Below are positions 23,837 to 32,032 of a DNA stretch of 34,227 nucleotides, one piece after another. The DNA is from Mesobacillus subterraneus (lineage in GTDB: Bacteria > Bacillota > Bacilli > Bacillales > Cytobacillaceae), in the NCBI RefSeq assembly GCF_000934845.1, contig NZ_JXIQ01000120.1, forward strand, positions 1 to 34,227. Direction: 5' to 3'. The position numbers and the translations under genes are program-made. Position 1 is the first letter of the stretch; each line of letters opens with the position of its first letter. Below the pieces are notes generated by a model that worked only from the letters and a program-made list of their open reading frames with translations, was not told the DNA's origin and ran no database searches.

Positions 23837-24493
23837 ATGGACAAGCTATTATCGCTATTATTTGGCATTATTATTTTGTACACCCCGGCGCATGCATTTG
23901 CACAGTCCGATCTGCATGGCAGGGAAGAAGTTTTTGAATTCCTCGAGAAAGCTTTTGAATCACAGGTCTCTCTAAGTGAAAAGGGGAGATCGATGGCGGA
24001 GATTGACAGCATCCTTGACCCTTATTTTACAGAAGCGTATAAGTCGGGATTCATTAAAGAAAACGTAGTCGGTCAGGAAAATAATTTCCAGACGTACGGT
24101 ACCGACTTTGCTCTTTACTATATTCCGTTTTACGCTTTTTCCGAAAAGACACGCGTAGTGCAATCCGCAAATAGAGTATATGTTGTTGAATTTTTTCCTG
24201 CGAATAAGGAGGGACCTGTAGGCTATGAAGACCATTATGAAGGACTGCAGCTTGTTAGGGAAAAGGATGGATGGAAGGTTGCTGACTATTGGTATGATCA
24301 GATACCTCAAGAAGTAATTCAACAGGCATATCCGGAAAAAATCAAGAGTCGTGACAGCGCTATATCCGAAAGGGAAAAACCGTTCTTAAGTGACATTGTT
24401 TATGGGCCGAATTTCTCCGCATTGAAGATGTTCTTGGAACTAGGGGTGGTATTCCGGAACGAAACAAGGACCATTTTATTTTGGATACTATAA
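23837..24493 (+). CDS. Secreted protein, possibly DUF3993; 3' end may be frameshifted
   Basis: 218 residues from the ATG at 23837, which follows GAGGGGAG; the longer upstream reading lacks a ribosome site. A signal peptide ends near AHAFAQS. The mature part reads REEVFEFLEKAFESQVSLSEK, ILDPYFTEAYKSGF, YGTDFALYYIPFYAFSEKT and VADYWYDQIP, a pattern I associate with the DUF3993 family of Bacillus, though only tentatively. The end looks wrong: after LKMFLELG the frame runs to an abrupt NETRTILFWIL, while an added G in the GGGG run near 24444-24447 would give PERNKDHFILDTIKVLFKK and a stop at 24547-24549. Either the gene is damaged there or the base call is wrong. Confidence 0.7.
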   Translation: MDKLLSLLFGIIILYTPAHAFAQSDLHGREEVFEFLEKAFESQVSLSEKGRSMAEIDSILDPYFTEAYKSGFIKENVVGQENNFQTYGTDFALYYIPFYAFSEKTRVVQSANRVYVVEFFPANKEGPVGYEDHYEGLQLVREKDGWKVADYWYDQIPQEVIQQAYPEKIKSRDSAISEREKPFLSDIVYGPNFSALKMFLELGVVFRNETRTILFWIL

Positions 24494-24690
24494 AGGTGCT
24501 TTTCAAAAAAAACTCCTTTTCGCAAAGCTTTTACTTGTACATCGTCTGACAATATTTTATTCTGTTAATATTGACATGTAAAGAATTGCGTATAGAAAAT
24601 TCTGAAATTATTTTACATGGATATAAATTCGCCAATTGCAAAATCTATTGATAAGTTATTGGTTTTTGTTTTGAAAGGAGAGGGAGCACA

Positions 24691-24927
24691 ATGTCACAGC
24701 TTCAAGGAATTATCACCCGTTTAAAGAATCTGCAAGAGCAGTCCAATGGAGGGGAGCCTTCCCAACGCTTTTTTGAGGTAGAAGGGGAACGGAAATGCCA
24801 GGTTACATATCATCCGAAAACGGAAACATATGAACTGGAAGTATACAACGATAAGGAAAAGCCAAAGAAATACCAGTTCGATAATATCGATATGATTACG
24901 ATTGAGATCTTTGACCTAATTCAGTAA
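24691..24927 (+). CDS. ykuJ: YkuJ family protein
   Basis: 78 residues: MSQLQGIITRLKNLQEQSN, then a beta-rich core (FFEVEGERKCQVTYHPKTET) and the closing FDNIDMITIEIFDLIQ, matching B. subtilis YkuJ over its length. It is a small soluble protein of unknown function with a solved fold in the family. AAAGGAGAGGG precedes the ATG. The upstream spacer (24550-24690) has TTGACA at 24571-24576 but no well-spaced -10 box, and a CATGTAAA/TTTACATG inverted repeat (24575-24582, 24612-24619). ykuK and ykzF, which follow ykuJ in B. subtilis, are missing. Confidence 0.92.
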   Translation: MSQLQGIITRLKNLQEQSNGGEPSQRFFEVEGERKCQVTYHPKTETYELEVYNDKEKPKKYQFDNIDMITIEIFDLIQ

Positions 24928-24941
24928 TCAAAAATCATACC

Positions 24942-24970
24942 AAAAGGGCCATGTTTTGCGGTCCTTTTTT
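24942..24970 (+). terminator. Terminator of ykuJ
   Basis: AAAAGGGCC (24942-24950) pairs with GGTCCTTTT (24960-24968, one G-U) and continues in T. Confidence 0.8.
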
Positions 24971-25059
24971 GTTGTTTTCTAAAAAACTAAATAAAAGCAG
25001 CTTCATTTATTTTATGATAAAATGAAATGGAAAGAAATCCAGTTTAGGGAGTTTTCGCC

Positions 25060-25506
25060 ATGATAAGTCTTTATAGCGGTGAATTTTTGGGATTATCGGT
25101 TAAGGAGCTGATGATTCCTTCTGAACGTGTAGCTCACGTCCAAGTCGGCAACAGTCTTGAGCACGCCCTGCTTGTCCTGACAAAGAGCGGATATACAGCA
25201 ATTCCTGTACTTGATTCCCGATATCGATTAATGGGCTTGATCAGCACGCCAATCATAATGGATTCCATCCTTGGCCTTGAAAGAATTGAATTTGAGCAGC
25301 TGGATACGAAAAAAGTTGAATCCGCAATGAACACAGAAATTCCCAGAATCAATGTCCAATCGAATCTGCAATCTTCCCTCAATTTGCTGGTTGATAATCC
25401 GTTTCTATGCATAGAAGATCAGTCAGGGATCTTTGAAGGAATTCTGACAAGACGTTCTGTTTTGCTGAGATTGTCGAACGAGGTAAAAAGAAATTATAGA
25501 AAATAA
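25060..25506 (+). CDS. darB: CBS domain protein DarB (CbpB, YkuL)
   Basis: 148 residues made of a pair of CBS motifs (about 15-70 and 85-140). The block RVAHVQVGNSLEHALLVL, then TKSGYTAIPVLDSRYRLMGL and FEGILTRRSVL, matches B. subtilis YkuL/DarB closely. DarB binds c-di-AMP; in its free form, under low potassium, it stimulates the (p)ppGpp synthetase Rel and pyruvate carboxylase. The cytosolic dimer would do the same here if partners are conserved. AGGGAG precedes the ATG. It sits between ykuJ and an unrelated exporter, and its own terminator follows 11 bases after the stop. Confidence 0.92.
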   Translation: MISLYSGEFLGLSVKELMIPSERVAHVQVGNSLEHALLVLTKSGYTAIPVLDSRYRLMGLISTPIIMDSILGLERIEFEQLDTKKVESAMNTEIPRINVQSNLQSSLNLLVDNPFLCIEDQSGIFEGILTRRSVLLRLSNEVKRNYRK

Positions 25507-25516
25507 TGCTTGAGCC

Positions 25517-25546
25517 AGCTCCCGAATTCGGGAGCTAAATTTTTTA
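25517..25546 (+). terminator. Terminator of darB
   Basis: A perfect 20-bp palindrome, AGCTCCCGAATTCGGGAGCT (25517-25536), is followed by AAATTTTTT. Confidence 0.85.
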
Positions 25547-25563
25547 CATTTTGAGGTGGATGT

Positions 25564-27069
25564 ATGGGAGCAGCTGGGCAAAGCACTGCAAAAAAAGTAA
25601 CAAAAAGACCTTATGTTCTCGCGGCAGTTATGCTCGCGATGTTCACGGGAGCAGTCGAAGGAACGATCGTGTCAACCGCAATGCCGGCAATTGTCGGAGA
25701 ACTTGGCGGTTTTGCTTTATATAGCTGGGTTTTCTCATCTTACTTGCTAATGAATGCTGTGACGGTCCTCATTTATGGAAAACTTTCTGATCTATTTGGT
25801 CGGAAACCAATCCTTACTTTTGGAATTGTAGTGTTCCTGATCGGATCCATTCTGTCCGGGACGGCAGAAACGATGGAGATGTTAATTTTATACAGATTCA
25901 TCCAGGGTTTTGGTGCAGGCGCTGTGATGCCGATTGCTACAACGATTGTCGGCGATATCTATTCCAAGGAGGAAAGAGCCAAGGTACAAGGGTATCTGTC
26001 TAGTGTGTGGGGAATATCAGCCGTAACTGGTCCGGCACTTGGAGGTCTCCTCGTGGAATATGCAAGCTGGAGATACGTGTTTTGGATCAATGTTCCGCTT
26101 GGTATTCTGGCAATCGCGGGTTTATGGTTATATCTTCATGAAAATATCGAGAAAAAGAAGCATAAGGTTGATTATCTGGGAGCTACGCTGCTGACCATCT
26201 CGATTAGTTCCTTGATGATTGTCCTTGTAGAAGCCGGGGGGAATTGGGCCTGGATGTCAGCGAAAACAATGAGTCTCATCGGCTTGAGCATTCTCGGATT
26301 GATTTTCTTTATTTTTCAAGAGAAGAGAGCAGAAGAACCGATAATGCCATTTACTATTTGGCGCGAACAGTCGATCTTTATTGCCAATATAACTTCCTTA
26401 ACTACCGGCGTCATGCTAATCGGCGTTTCGAGTTTTTTGCCCGCATTCGTCCAAGGTGTTATGGAAAAGTCGCCGATCGTCGCCGGTTTCACCCTGACTG
26501 CGATGTCGATTGGCTGGCCTATTGCATCGGCAGCCAGTGGACGGCTGTTAGTAGGCATTGGGTACCGCAATACTTCCCTTTTTGGCGGCGCGTTGCTAAT
26601 CATAGGCAGTATTCTATTTGTCACTCTGACACCGGAGGCAGGTCCTTTATGGGCTGCAGCAGGGTCGTTTTTCGTTGGAGCAGGGATGGGGCTGACTAGT
26701 ACCGCGTTCATCGTATCGATTCAAAGTACGGTCGCCTGGCAGCAAAGAGGAATCGCTACCGCTGCCAATATGTTCATGCGAAATCTTGGCAATACGGTTG
26801 GTGCAGCCTTGCTTGGCGGTGTGCTGAACAGCAGCATTCTCAGCTATATGAAAAAGCATGGGGCAGAAGATCAAGGAATTTCGATCGATGCAGCAAATGT
26901 GCTGCTCAATGAGGGAGAACGCCAAAAACTATCGGCTAGTATGAAAACGCTCCTGCAGGATGGACTGACTAATGCCTTGCATTCTGTTTATATTGTCGTA
27001 TTTCTATTTGCCATCATCAGCTTTCTGTTCATCTTGTTTCTGCCAAAAAAAGAAGCTTCAGCAGATTGA
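25564..27069 (+). CDS. MFS drug exporter, DHA2 (EmrB/QacA) family
   Basis: 501 residues with about 14 predicted membrane helices, the DHA2 layout. Marks are EGTIVSTAMPAIVGELGG in helix 1, the loop KLSDLFGRKP after helix 2, RFIQGFGAGAVMPIATTIVGD around helix 4 and the motif C-like WGISAVTGPALGGLL. It would pump out hydrophobic or cationic drugs in exchange for protons. The substrate is not predictable. GAGGTGG precedes the ATG. It stands between darB and ccpC, genes that are near neighbours in B. subtilis, so it is probably an insertion into a conserved segment. It reads towards ccpC with 71 bases between and may share its transcript. Confidence 0.9.
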   Translation: MGAAGQSTAKKVTKRPYVLAAVMLAMFTGAVEGTIVSTAMPAIVGELGGFALYSWVFSSYLLMNAVTVLIYGKLSDLFGRKPILTFGIVVFLIGSILSGTAETMEMLILYRFIQGFGAGAVMPIATTIVGDIYSKEERAKVQGYLSSVWGISAVTGPALGGLLVEYASWRYVFWINVPLGILAIAGLWLYLHENIEKKKHKVDYLGATLLTISISSLMIVLVEAGGNWAWMSAKTMSLIGLSILGLIFFIFQEKRAEEPIMPFTIWREQSIFIANITSLTTGVMLIGVSSFLPAFVQGVMEKSPIVAGFTLTAMSIGWPIASAASGRLLVGIGYRNTSLFGGALLIIGSILFVTLTPEAGPLWAAAGSFFVGAGMGLTSTAFIVSIQSTVAWQQRGIATAANMFMRNLGNTVGAALLGGVLNSSILSYMKKHGAEDQGISIDAANVLLNEGERQKLSASMKTLLQDGLTNALHSVYIVVFLFAIISFLFILFLPKKEASAD

Positions 27070-27140
27070 CTCAGCTGTAGTTTATCCTTTTTTTAAGGAA
27101 ATGTTACGATATAGAAAAAAACAGGCAAAGAGGGTAAGCA

Positions 27141-28034
27141 ATGTCATCGATTTCTGAATTCCATTTGTTGTCCGTTCTTGCGCAGGAAATGAATATGAGA
27201 AAGGCTGCGGAGAGACTGTTTGTGTCACAGCCAGCTTTATCGCAGCGACTTCAATCGATTGAGAAAGATTGGAGCACAAAATTGTTCCTTCGCTCCCAGA
27301 AGGGGCTGACCTTGACACCGGCGGGAGAGATCGTCCTTCAATTTGTTAATGAGACCATCACCAGAGAAGAAAAAGCACGCGAGACCATCTTCGCATTAAA
27401 CGCTGAAGTGTATGGAACCCTTAAAATAGCTGTCGCATCGATTGTTGGGCAAAATTGGCTGCCACAGGTGTTGAAGAAATATGTAAGCCGTTATCCACAG
27501 GCGAAAATCTCGCTGATGACTGGCTGGAGCAGTGAAATAGCAAAAGCGCTCTATGAGGATCATGTCCATATTGGCATTATCAGGGGTACACCAGATTGGA
27601 AGGGTGTCAAAATTCACCTATTCAAAGACAATCTCTACTTGGTTGATACAGAAATCTCGAGCCCGGAGCAAGCCTTGGATGCAGACAGGCCGTTTATCCA
27701 GTTTAAGAGTGATTCGAATTACTACCAGGAAATCCAGGATTGGTGGTTGCGAAAATTTCAGACAGCACCGAAAAGAACGATCATTGTGGACCAAATTGAA
27801 ACCTGTAAACAAATGACGTTCAACGGAATTGGCTATGCTATTCTCCCGGCAATTACGCTAAATGGAGCCGAACAGGATATCTTTAAGGTACCACTTCATG
27901 ACGAAAACAATGAACCTTTAGGAAGGGACACATGGCTTCTTGGCTATGAATCTGCCTTTCAGTTGAAGCAGGTCCAGGCCTTCATTGAGATTGTCAAGGA
28001 ACATATTGACGAATCTAAGAGAAACAATAATTAG
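27141..28034 (+). CDS. ccpC: LysR-type regulator CcpC
   Basis: 297 residues. The winged helix-turn-helix (about 5-62) reads MNMRKAAERLFVSQPALSQR and LFLRSQKGLTLTPAGE, followed by a LysR substrate domain with VASIVGQNWLPQVLKKYV, GIIRGTPDWKG and VDQIETCKQMTFNGIGYAIL. The match to B. subtilis CcpC is strong throughout. CcpC represses aconitase and citrate synthase genes and releases DNA on binding citrate. Those targets are not in this window. It is also reported to control its own promoter. GAGGG precedes the ATG. Confidence 0.92.
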   Translation: MSSISEFHLLSVLAQEMNMRKAAERLFVSQPALSQRLQSIEKDWSTKLFLRSQKGLTLTPAGEIVLQFVNETITREEKARETIFALNAEVYGTLKIAVASIVGQNWLPQVLKKYVSRYPQAKISLMTGWSSEIAKALYEDHVHIGIIRGTPDWKGVKIHLFKDNLYLVDTEISSPEQALDADRPFIQFKSDSNYYQEIQDWWLRKFQTAPKRTIIVDQIETCKQMTFNGIGYAILPAITLNGAEQDIFKVPLHDENNEPLGRDTWLLGYESAFQLKQVQAFIEIVKEHIDESKRNNN

Positions 28035-28168
28035 TTTTCCTTGTTTTAAAAACCTATGTTTGGTAAAGTAATTTTTAGAAAATGCTGTTTCCGTGCTGGT
28101 GTGGATACTAATTCACAAGGCGCTTGCGAAAAAAAGAACAATACATACATATATGGAGGTAAGGAAAA

Positions 28169-28879
28169 ATGAAAATGATGGATGCGAATGAAATTATCTC
28201 GTTTATTCAAAATAGCAAAAAAGCAACTCCCGTAAAGGTATATTTGAAAGGGGACTTAGATCAGATCGATTTTGGCGAGAATGCCAAGACATTCATTTCA
28301 GGCAAAACAGGAGTTGTTTTTGGTGAGTGGGCAGAAATCAATCAGGCAATTGCGGCAAACCAAGCTAAAATAGAGGATTATGTCGTTGAAAACGACCGTA
28401 GAAATTCGGCGATTCCATTGTTGGATATGAAGAATATCAAGGCTCGAATTGAACCAGGGGCAATCATCAGAGACCAGGTTGAAATTGGCGACAATGCTGT
28501 TATCATGATGGGCGCATCAATTAATATCGGTGCTGTTGTCGGCGAAGGAACGATGATTGATATGAACGTGGTCCTAGGAGGACGTGCGACAGTCGGTAAG
28601 AACTGCCATATCGGTGCAGGCTCTGTGCTTGCAGGGGTCATTGAGCCACCTTCAGCAAAGCCGGTCGTGGTCGAGGACGATGTCGTCATTGGTGCAAATG
28701 CAGTTGTCCTTGAAGGGGTAACAGTAGGAAAGGGAGCCGTTGTGGCTGCAGGTGCTATTGTCATCGATGATGTGCCACCGTATACAGTGGTTGCGGGTAC
28801 ACCAGCCCGCGTTATTAAGGAAATCGATGAAAAAACGAAATCAAAAACAGAAATCAAGCAGGAGCTTCGCCAGCTTTAA
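28169..28879 (+). CDS. dapH: Tetrahydrodipicolinate N-acetyltransferase DapH
   Basis: 236 residues, the standard length. It transfers acetyl from acetyl-CoA to 2,3,4,5-tetrahydrodipicolinate, the first step of the acetylase branch to L,L-diaminopimelate and lysine. An N-terminal helical domain (about 1-85) with [20 protein letters not shown] leads into a left-handed beta helix of hexapeptide repeats ([59 protein letters not shown]). It acts as a cytosolic trimer. The first ATG, with GGAGGTAAGG upstream, matches the B. subtilis start. The 134-base leader is too short and lacks the elements of a lysine riboswitch. A 12-bp hairpin separates it from dapL. Confidence 0.96.
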   Translation: MKMMDANEIISFIQNSKKATPVKVYLKGDLDQIDFGENAKTFISGKTGVVFGEWAEINQAIAANQAKIEDYVVENDRRNSAIPLLDMKNIKARIEPGAIIRDQVEIGDNAVIMMGASINIGAVVGEGTMIDMNVVLGGRATVGKNCHIGAGSVLAGVIEPPSAKPVVVEDDVVIGANAVVLEGVTVGKGAVVAAGAIVIDDVPPYTVVAGTPARVIKEIDEKTKSKTEIKQELRQL

Positions 28880-28888
28880 TAGCAAGAT

Positions 28889-28922
28889 AGAAAGCGTGGA
28901 TATTGGTCCGCGCTTTCTTTTA
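28889..28922 (+). terminator. Intercistronic hairpin between dapH and dapL
   Basis: AGAAAGCGTGGA (28889-28900) pairs with TCCGCGCTTTCT (28907-28918, one G-U) around a six-base loop and runs on as TTTTATA. It has the form of an intrinsic terminator inside the operon and overlaps the region just before the dapL ribosome site. Confidence 0.8.
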
Positions 28923-28939
28923 TAAGAGGAGAGATCAAT

Positions 28940-30064
28940 ATGAATTGGGATCTATTTAAAAAAATGAGACGAGATTTGCACCAGATTCCGGAACTCGGTT
29001 TCAAGGAGTTCAAGACTCAGGCATATCTTCTTGAATACCTGAAAAGTCTTTCCTTAGACCGGCTAGAGATAAAAACTTGGAAAACCGGGATTTTTGTGAA
29101 GATCCAAGGGATGAATCCTAAAAAGACGATCGGTTACAGGGCAGACATCGACGGGCTGCCGATTACCGAAGCAACAGGCTTGGAATTCGAATCCCTCCAT
29201 CCAGGTCAAATGCACGCGTGCGGACATGATTTCCATATGACAATCGCTCTTGGGTTGATCACCTACTTCGTGGAAAACCCGATTGAGGATCATTTGCTGT
29301 TTATTTTTCAGCCGGCGGAAGAAGGCCCGGGTGGTGCTGAACCAATGCTCAAGACAAATATCATGCAGGAATGGAAGCCCGATTTGATCATAGCCCTGCA
29401 TATTGCTCCTGAATATCCAGTCGGAACTATTGCAACAAAGGAAGGGCTGTTGTTTGCCAATACTTCTGAATTGTTCATTGACCTGGAGGGGAAAGGCGGA
29501 CATGCTGCATATCCACATCAAACGAATGATATGGTCGTTGCGGCATGTGCTCTTGTAACCCAGCTTCAGTCAATAGTCTCAAGAAACGTCGATCCGCTTG
29601 ATAGTGCGGTCATCACCATCGGAAAAATCTCTGGAGGCACGGTCCAAAACATCATCGCGGAAACAGCAAGGCTAGAAGGCACAATCCGAACGCTGTCTGT
29701 GGAATCAATGGCAAGAGTGAAGGAAAGAATCGAGGCACTTGTCAAAGGCATGGAAGTTGGTTACCAATGCCAAACGACCATTGACTATGGAGCGATGTAC
29801 CATCAAGTTTATAATCAAGAAGAAATAGCGCGTGACTTCCTTGCTTTTGCTGAAAAAAAAGAAGATGTGGAAGTGGTCATTTGCAAGGAAGCGATGACAG
29901 GAGAAGATTTTGGCTATATGCTGAAAGAAATTCCTGGGATCATGTTCTGGCTTGGCGTGAACTCTGAAAATGGACTGCATCACTCTAAACTTAGCCCAGA
30001 TGAAGCAGCAATCAAGATTGCTATAAAGTTATTGACGGAATATATCGAATATAAAAGTTTATAA
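28940..30064 (+). CDS. dapL: N-acetyldiaminopimelate deacetylase DapL
   Basis: 374-residue M20-family metallohydrolase that removes acetyl from N-acetyl-L,L-diaminopimelate, the last step of the acetylase branch; PatA probably supplies the transamination between DapH and DapL. Metal-site motifs are in place: [10 protein letters not shown] (Cys94, His96), [13 protein letters not shown] with the catalytic Glu pair, [13 protein letters not shown] and the closing HHSKLSPDE. The dimerisation domain (about 178-290) carries [24 protein letters not shown] precedes the ATG. Expression may depend on read-through of the hairpin after dapH or on a separate promoter. Confidence 0.95.
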   Translation: MNWDLFKKMRRDLHQIPELGFKEFKTQAYLLEYLKSLSLDRLEIKTWKTGIFVKIQGMNPKKTIGYRADIDGLPITEATGLEFESLHPGQMHACGHDFHMTIALGLITYFVENPIEDHLLFIFQPAEEGPGGAEPMLKTNIMQEWKPDLIIALHIAPEYPVGTIATKEGLLFANTSELFIDLEGKGGHAAYPHQTNDMVVAACALVTQLQSIVSRNVDPLDSAVITIGKISGGTVQNIIAETARLEGTIRTLSVESMARVKERIEALVKGMEVGYQCQTTIDYGAMYHQVYNQEEIARDFLAFAEKKEDVEVVICKEAMTGEDFGYMLKEIPGIMFWLGVNSENGLHHSKLSPDEAAIKIAIKLLTEYIEYKSL

Positions 30065-30079
30065 CAAATAAGAATGGAC

Positions 30080-30108
30080 TGACCGATAGAGCAATCTATC
30101 GGTCATTT
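30080..30108 (+). terminator. Hairpin after dapL, probable terminator
   Basis: TGACCGATAGA (30080-30090) pairs perfectly with TCTATCGGTCA (30095-30105) around GCAA. The T tract is short (TTTGC), so termination may be leaky. The rest of 30106-30248 is AT-rich promoter-like sequence without a gene. Confidence 0.65.
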
Positions 30109-30248
30109 GCATTGGTTCAGATAATTCTCATTTACAAAAAAATATAAAAAATTCAATAAAAAAGCTGGAAAAATAATTCGAAACTCGATATATTAATGTA
30201 TACGCGCCTTTTCTTTTTTTGCTATACATTTCCAAAGGGGGAAAATGA

Positions 30249-31997
30249 ATGGAGACATTCAAGAAACTAAAGGATTATTATTGGCCTTACAAAAATTACT
30301 TTATTTGGTCCATTTTATTTATGTTAATCGTGACGGCAATTACGGTAGTGTATCCGATGATTCTTCAGCTTACGATTGATGAAGCCGTTATTGGCGGCAG
30401 GTATGAGATGATTCCGATGCTGGCAGCTAGTTTTGTCGGATTCATGATTGTCAAAGGAATTTGTACGTATATTTATCAATATACAGGGGAGCTATTCGGA
30501 ATCCATTCTGTATATAAACTTAGGAATTCTCTTTATGAAAAGCTTCAATATCTTTCTTTCCGATACTATGACAATGCGAAGACAGGGGACTTGATGTCAC
30601 GGCTTACTGCTGATGTGGAAGGATTCCGCTTTTTTCTTAGCTTTGGATTCTCTGAATTGATTCATTTTGTTCTTTTAATTGCAATAAGTTTCTCCGTAAT
30701 GGTCTATTACTCGGTCCCGTTGACATTGGTGACGCTTGCAACTCTGCCCTTTCTTGCAGTGGTTGTTTATAAGTTTGATAAGGCAGTCCACCCAGCCTTT
30801 AGGGGAATCCGAAAATCATTTGGGAAGTTGAATACGAAGGTCCAGGAAAATATCAGCGGAATTAATACGGTGAAATCCTTATCACGTGAAGATTATGAGA
30901 TTGGCAGATTCAATGATTCAAACGGAAACTACAAGGATCAATATTTGTTCACATCTGAAATTTGGGCGAAGTATTTCCCACTCATGGAGTTTCTCGGCAA
31001 TTTGAGTGTCGTCTTATTATTAGGGTACGGTGGATACCTCGTCATGAACGAATCGTTGTTGCCAGGCGAACTGGTCGCATTTTACAGTCTAGTTTGGTAC
31101 ATTATGTGGCCGATTATGAATCTTGGATTCGTCGTGAATCTTTTTTCGCAATCAAAGGCATCTGGTGAAAGATTATTGGAAATTCTCGAGGATGAAGATG
31201 AAGTGGAAGAGAAGAAGGAAGCTTTGCAGGTGGAAAAGCTGTCTGGAAAAGTAGAATTTGATCATGTCACGCTCCGATATGGGAATGATGAGAATGCCGC
31301 TTTAAACAATATTTCCTTCAAGGCCAGGCCAGGACAGACAATCGGCCTTATTGGTACGACTGGTTCTGGGAAAACAAGCATTACCCAGCTGATGACCAGA
31401 TTCTATGAGCCTGTTTCTGGCAAGGTGCTGATTGATGGCCGGGATAGTAAAGATTATTCTGTTCGCTCACTCAGAAGCAATATCGGCATTGTTCTTCAGG
31501 AATCATTCCTGTTTTCTTCCTCGATCAAAGCCAATATTTCCTACGGAAACCCAGAAGCAACAATGGACGAAATCATTGCAGCCGCCAAAAGAGCCCAGGC
31601 GCATCGGTTCATCATGGAGCTTCCTGATCAATATGATACGATTCTAGGCGAAAGAGGCATGGGACTTTCCGGGGGCCAAAAGCAAAGAATTGCGATCGCG
31701 AGGGCTATCTGCATCGATCCGAGTATTTTAATCCTTGATGACGCCACAAGCGCGGTTGATATGGAAACAGAGTTCAAGATTCAGCAAGCTTTGCTCGAGG
31801 TCATGAAGGGACGAACAACTTTTATCATTGCCCACCGTATTTCTTCTCTCAAACATGCAGACGAGATTCTTGTACTCGAAAACGGATCGATTGCCGAGCG
31901 AGGAACACATGAGCAATTGATTCAGAATGGCGGAACGTATCAAAAGATTTATGAGATCCAGTTTAAAGATCGTCACAAGGTGGAACAGACTGGCTGA
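30249..31997 (+). CDS. ABC exporter subunit with degenerate catalytic site
   Basis: 582 residues: six transmembrane helices (about 15-300) fused to a nucleotide-binding domain (about 335-570). Walker A is GTTGSGKT at 369-376, the signature is LSGGQ at 473-477 and Walker B is ILILDD, with Asp498 where a catalytic glutamate is usual. That Glu-to-Asp change marks the inactive-site partner of heterodimeric exporters such as BmrC or TM287. With the next gene it should form a multidrug-type efflux pump in the cytoplasmic membrane. The ATG has AAGGGGG seven bases upstream. Sizes fit YknU of the YknUV pair or BmrC, but I cannot assign the orthologue. It is the first gene of a two-gene operon. Confidence 0.9.
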   Translation: METFKKLKDYYWPYKNYFIWSILFMLIVTAITVVYPMILQLTIDEAVIGGRYEMIPMLAASFVGFMIVKGICTYIYQYTGELFGIHSVYKLRNSLYEKLQYLSFRYYDNAKTGDLMSRLTADVEGFRFFLSFGFSELIHFVLLIAISFSVMVYYSVPLTLVTLATLPFLAVVVYKFDKAVHPAFRGIRKSFGKLNTKVQENISGINTVKSLSREDYEIGRFNDSNGNYKDQYLFTSEIWAKYFPLMEFLGNLSVVLLLGYGGYLVMNESLLPGELVAFYSLVWYIMWPIMNLGFVVNLFSQSKASGERLLEILEDEDEVEEKKEALQVEKLSGKVEFDHVTLRYGNDENAALNNISFKARPGQTIGLIGTTGSGKTSITQLMTRFYEPVSGKVLIDGRDSKDYSVRSLRSNIGIVLQESFLFSSSIKANISYGNPEATMDEIIAAAKRAQAHRFIMELPDQYDTILGERGMGLSGGQKQRIAIARAICIDPSILILDDATSAVDMETEFKIQQALLEVMKGRTTFIIAHRISSLKHADEILVLENGSIAERGTHEQLIQNGGTYQKIYEIQFKDRHKVEQTG

Positions 31998-32032
31998 AAT
32001 GTATGATCAGCTAACTCAAGGGGGAAGGTTTT

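Noticed and set aside
26244-26699. 151-codon frame inside the DHA2 exporter gene
   Set aside because: It is on the same strand in another frame, rich in His, Arg and Tyr, with no family resemblance; the exporter frame is clearly the coding one.
28035-28168. Possible lysine riboswitch or T-box before dapH
   Set aside because: The leader is only 134 bases, and neither the multi-stem lysine aptamer nor a T-box sequence is visible.
28378-28857. 159-codon antisense frame opposite dapH
   Set aside because: Its Thr/Pro/Ser-rich composition is what the complement of hexapeptide-repeat coding sequence gives; there is no ribosome site.
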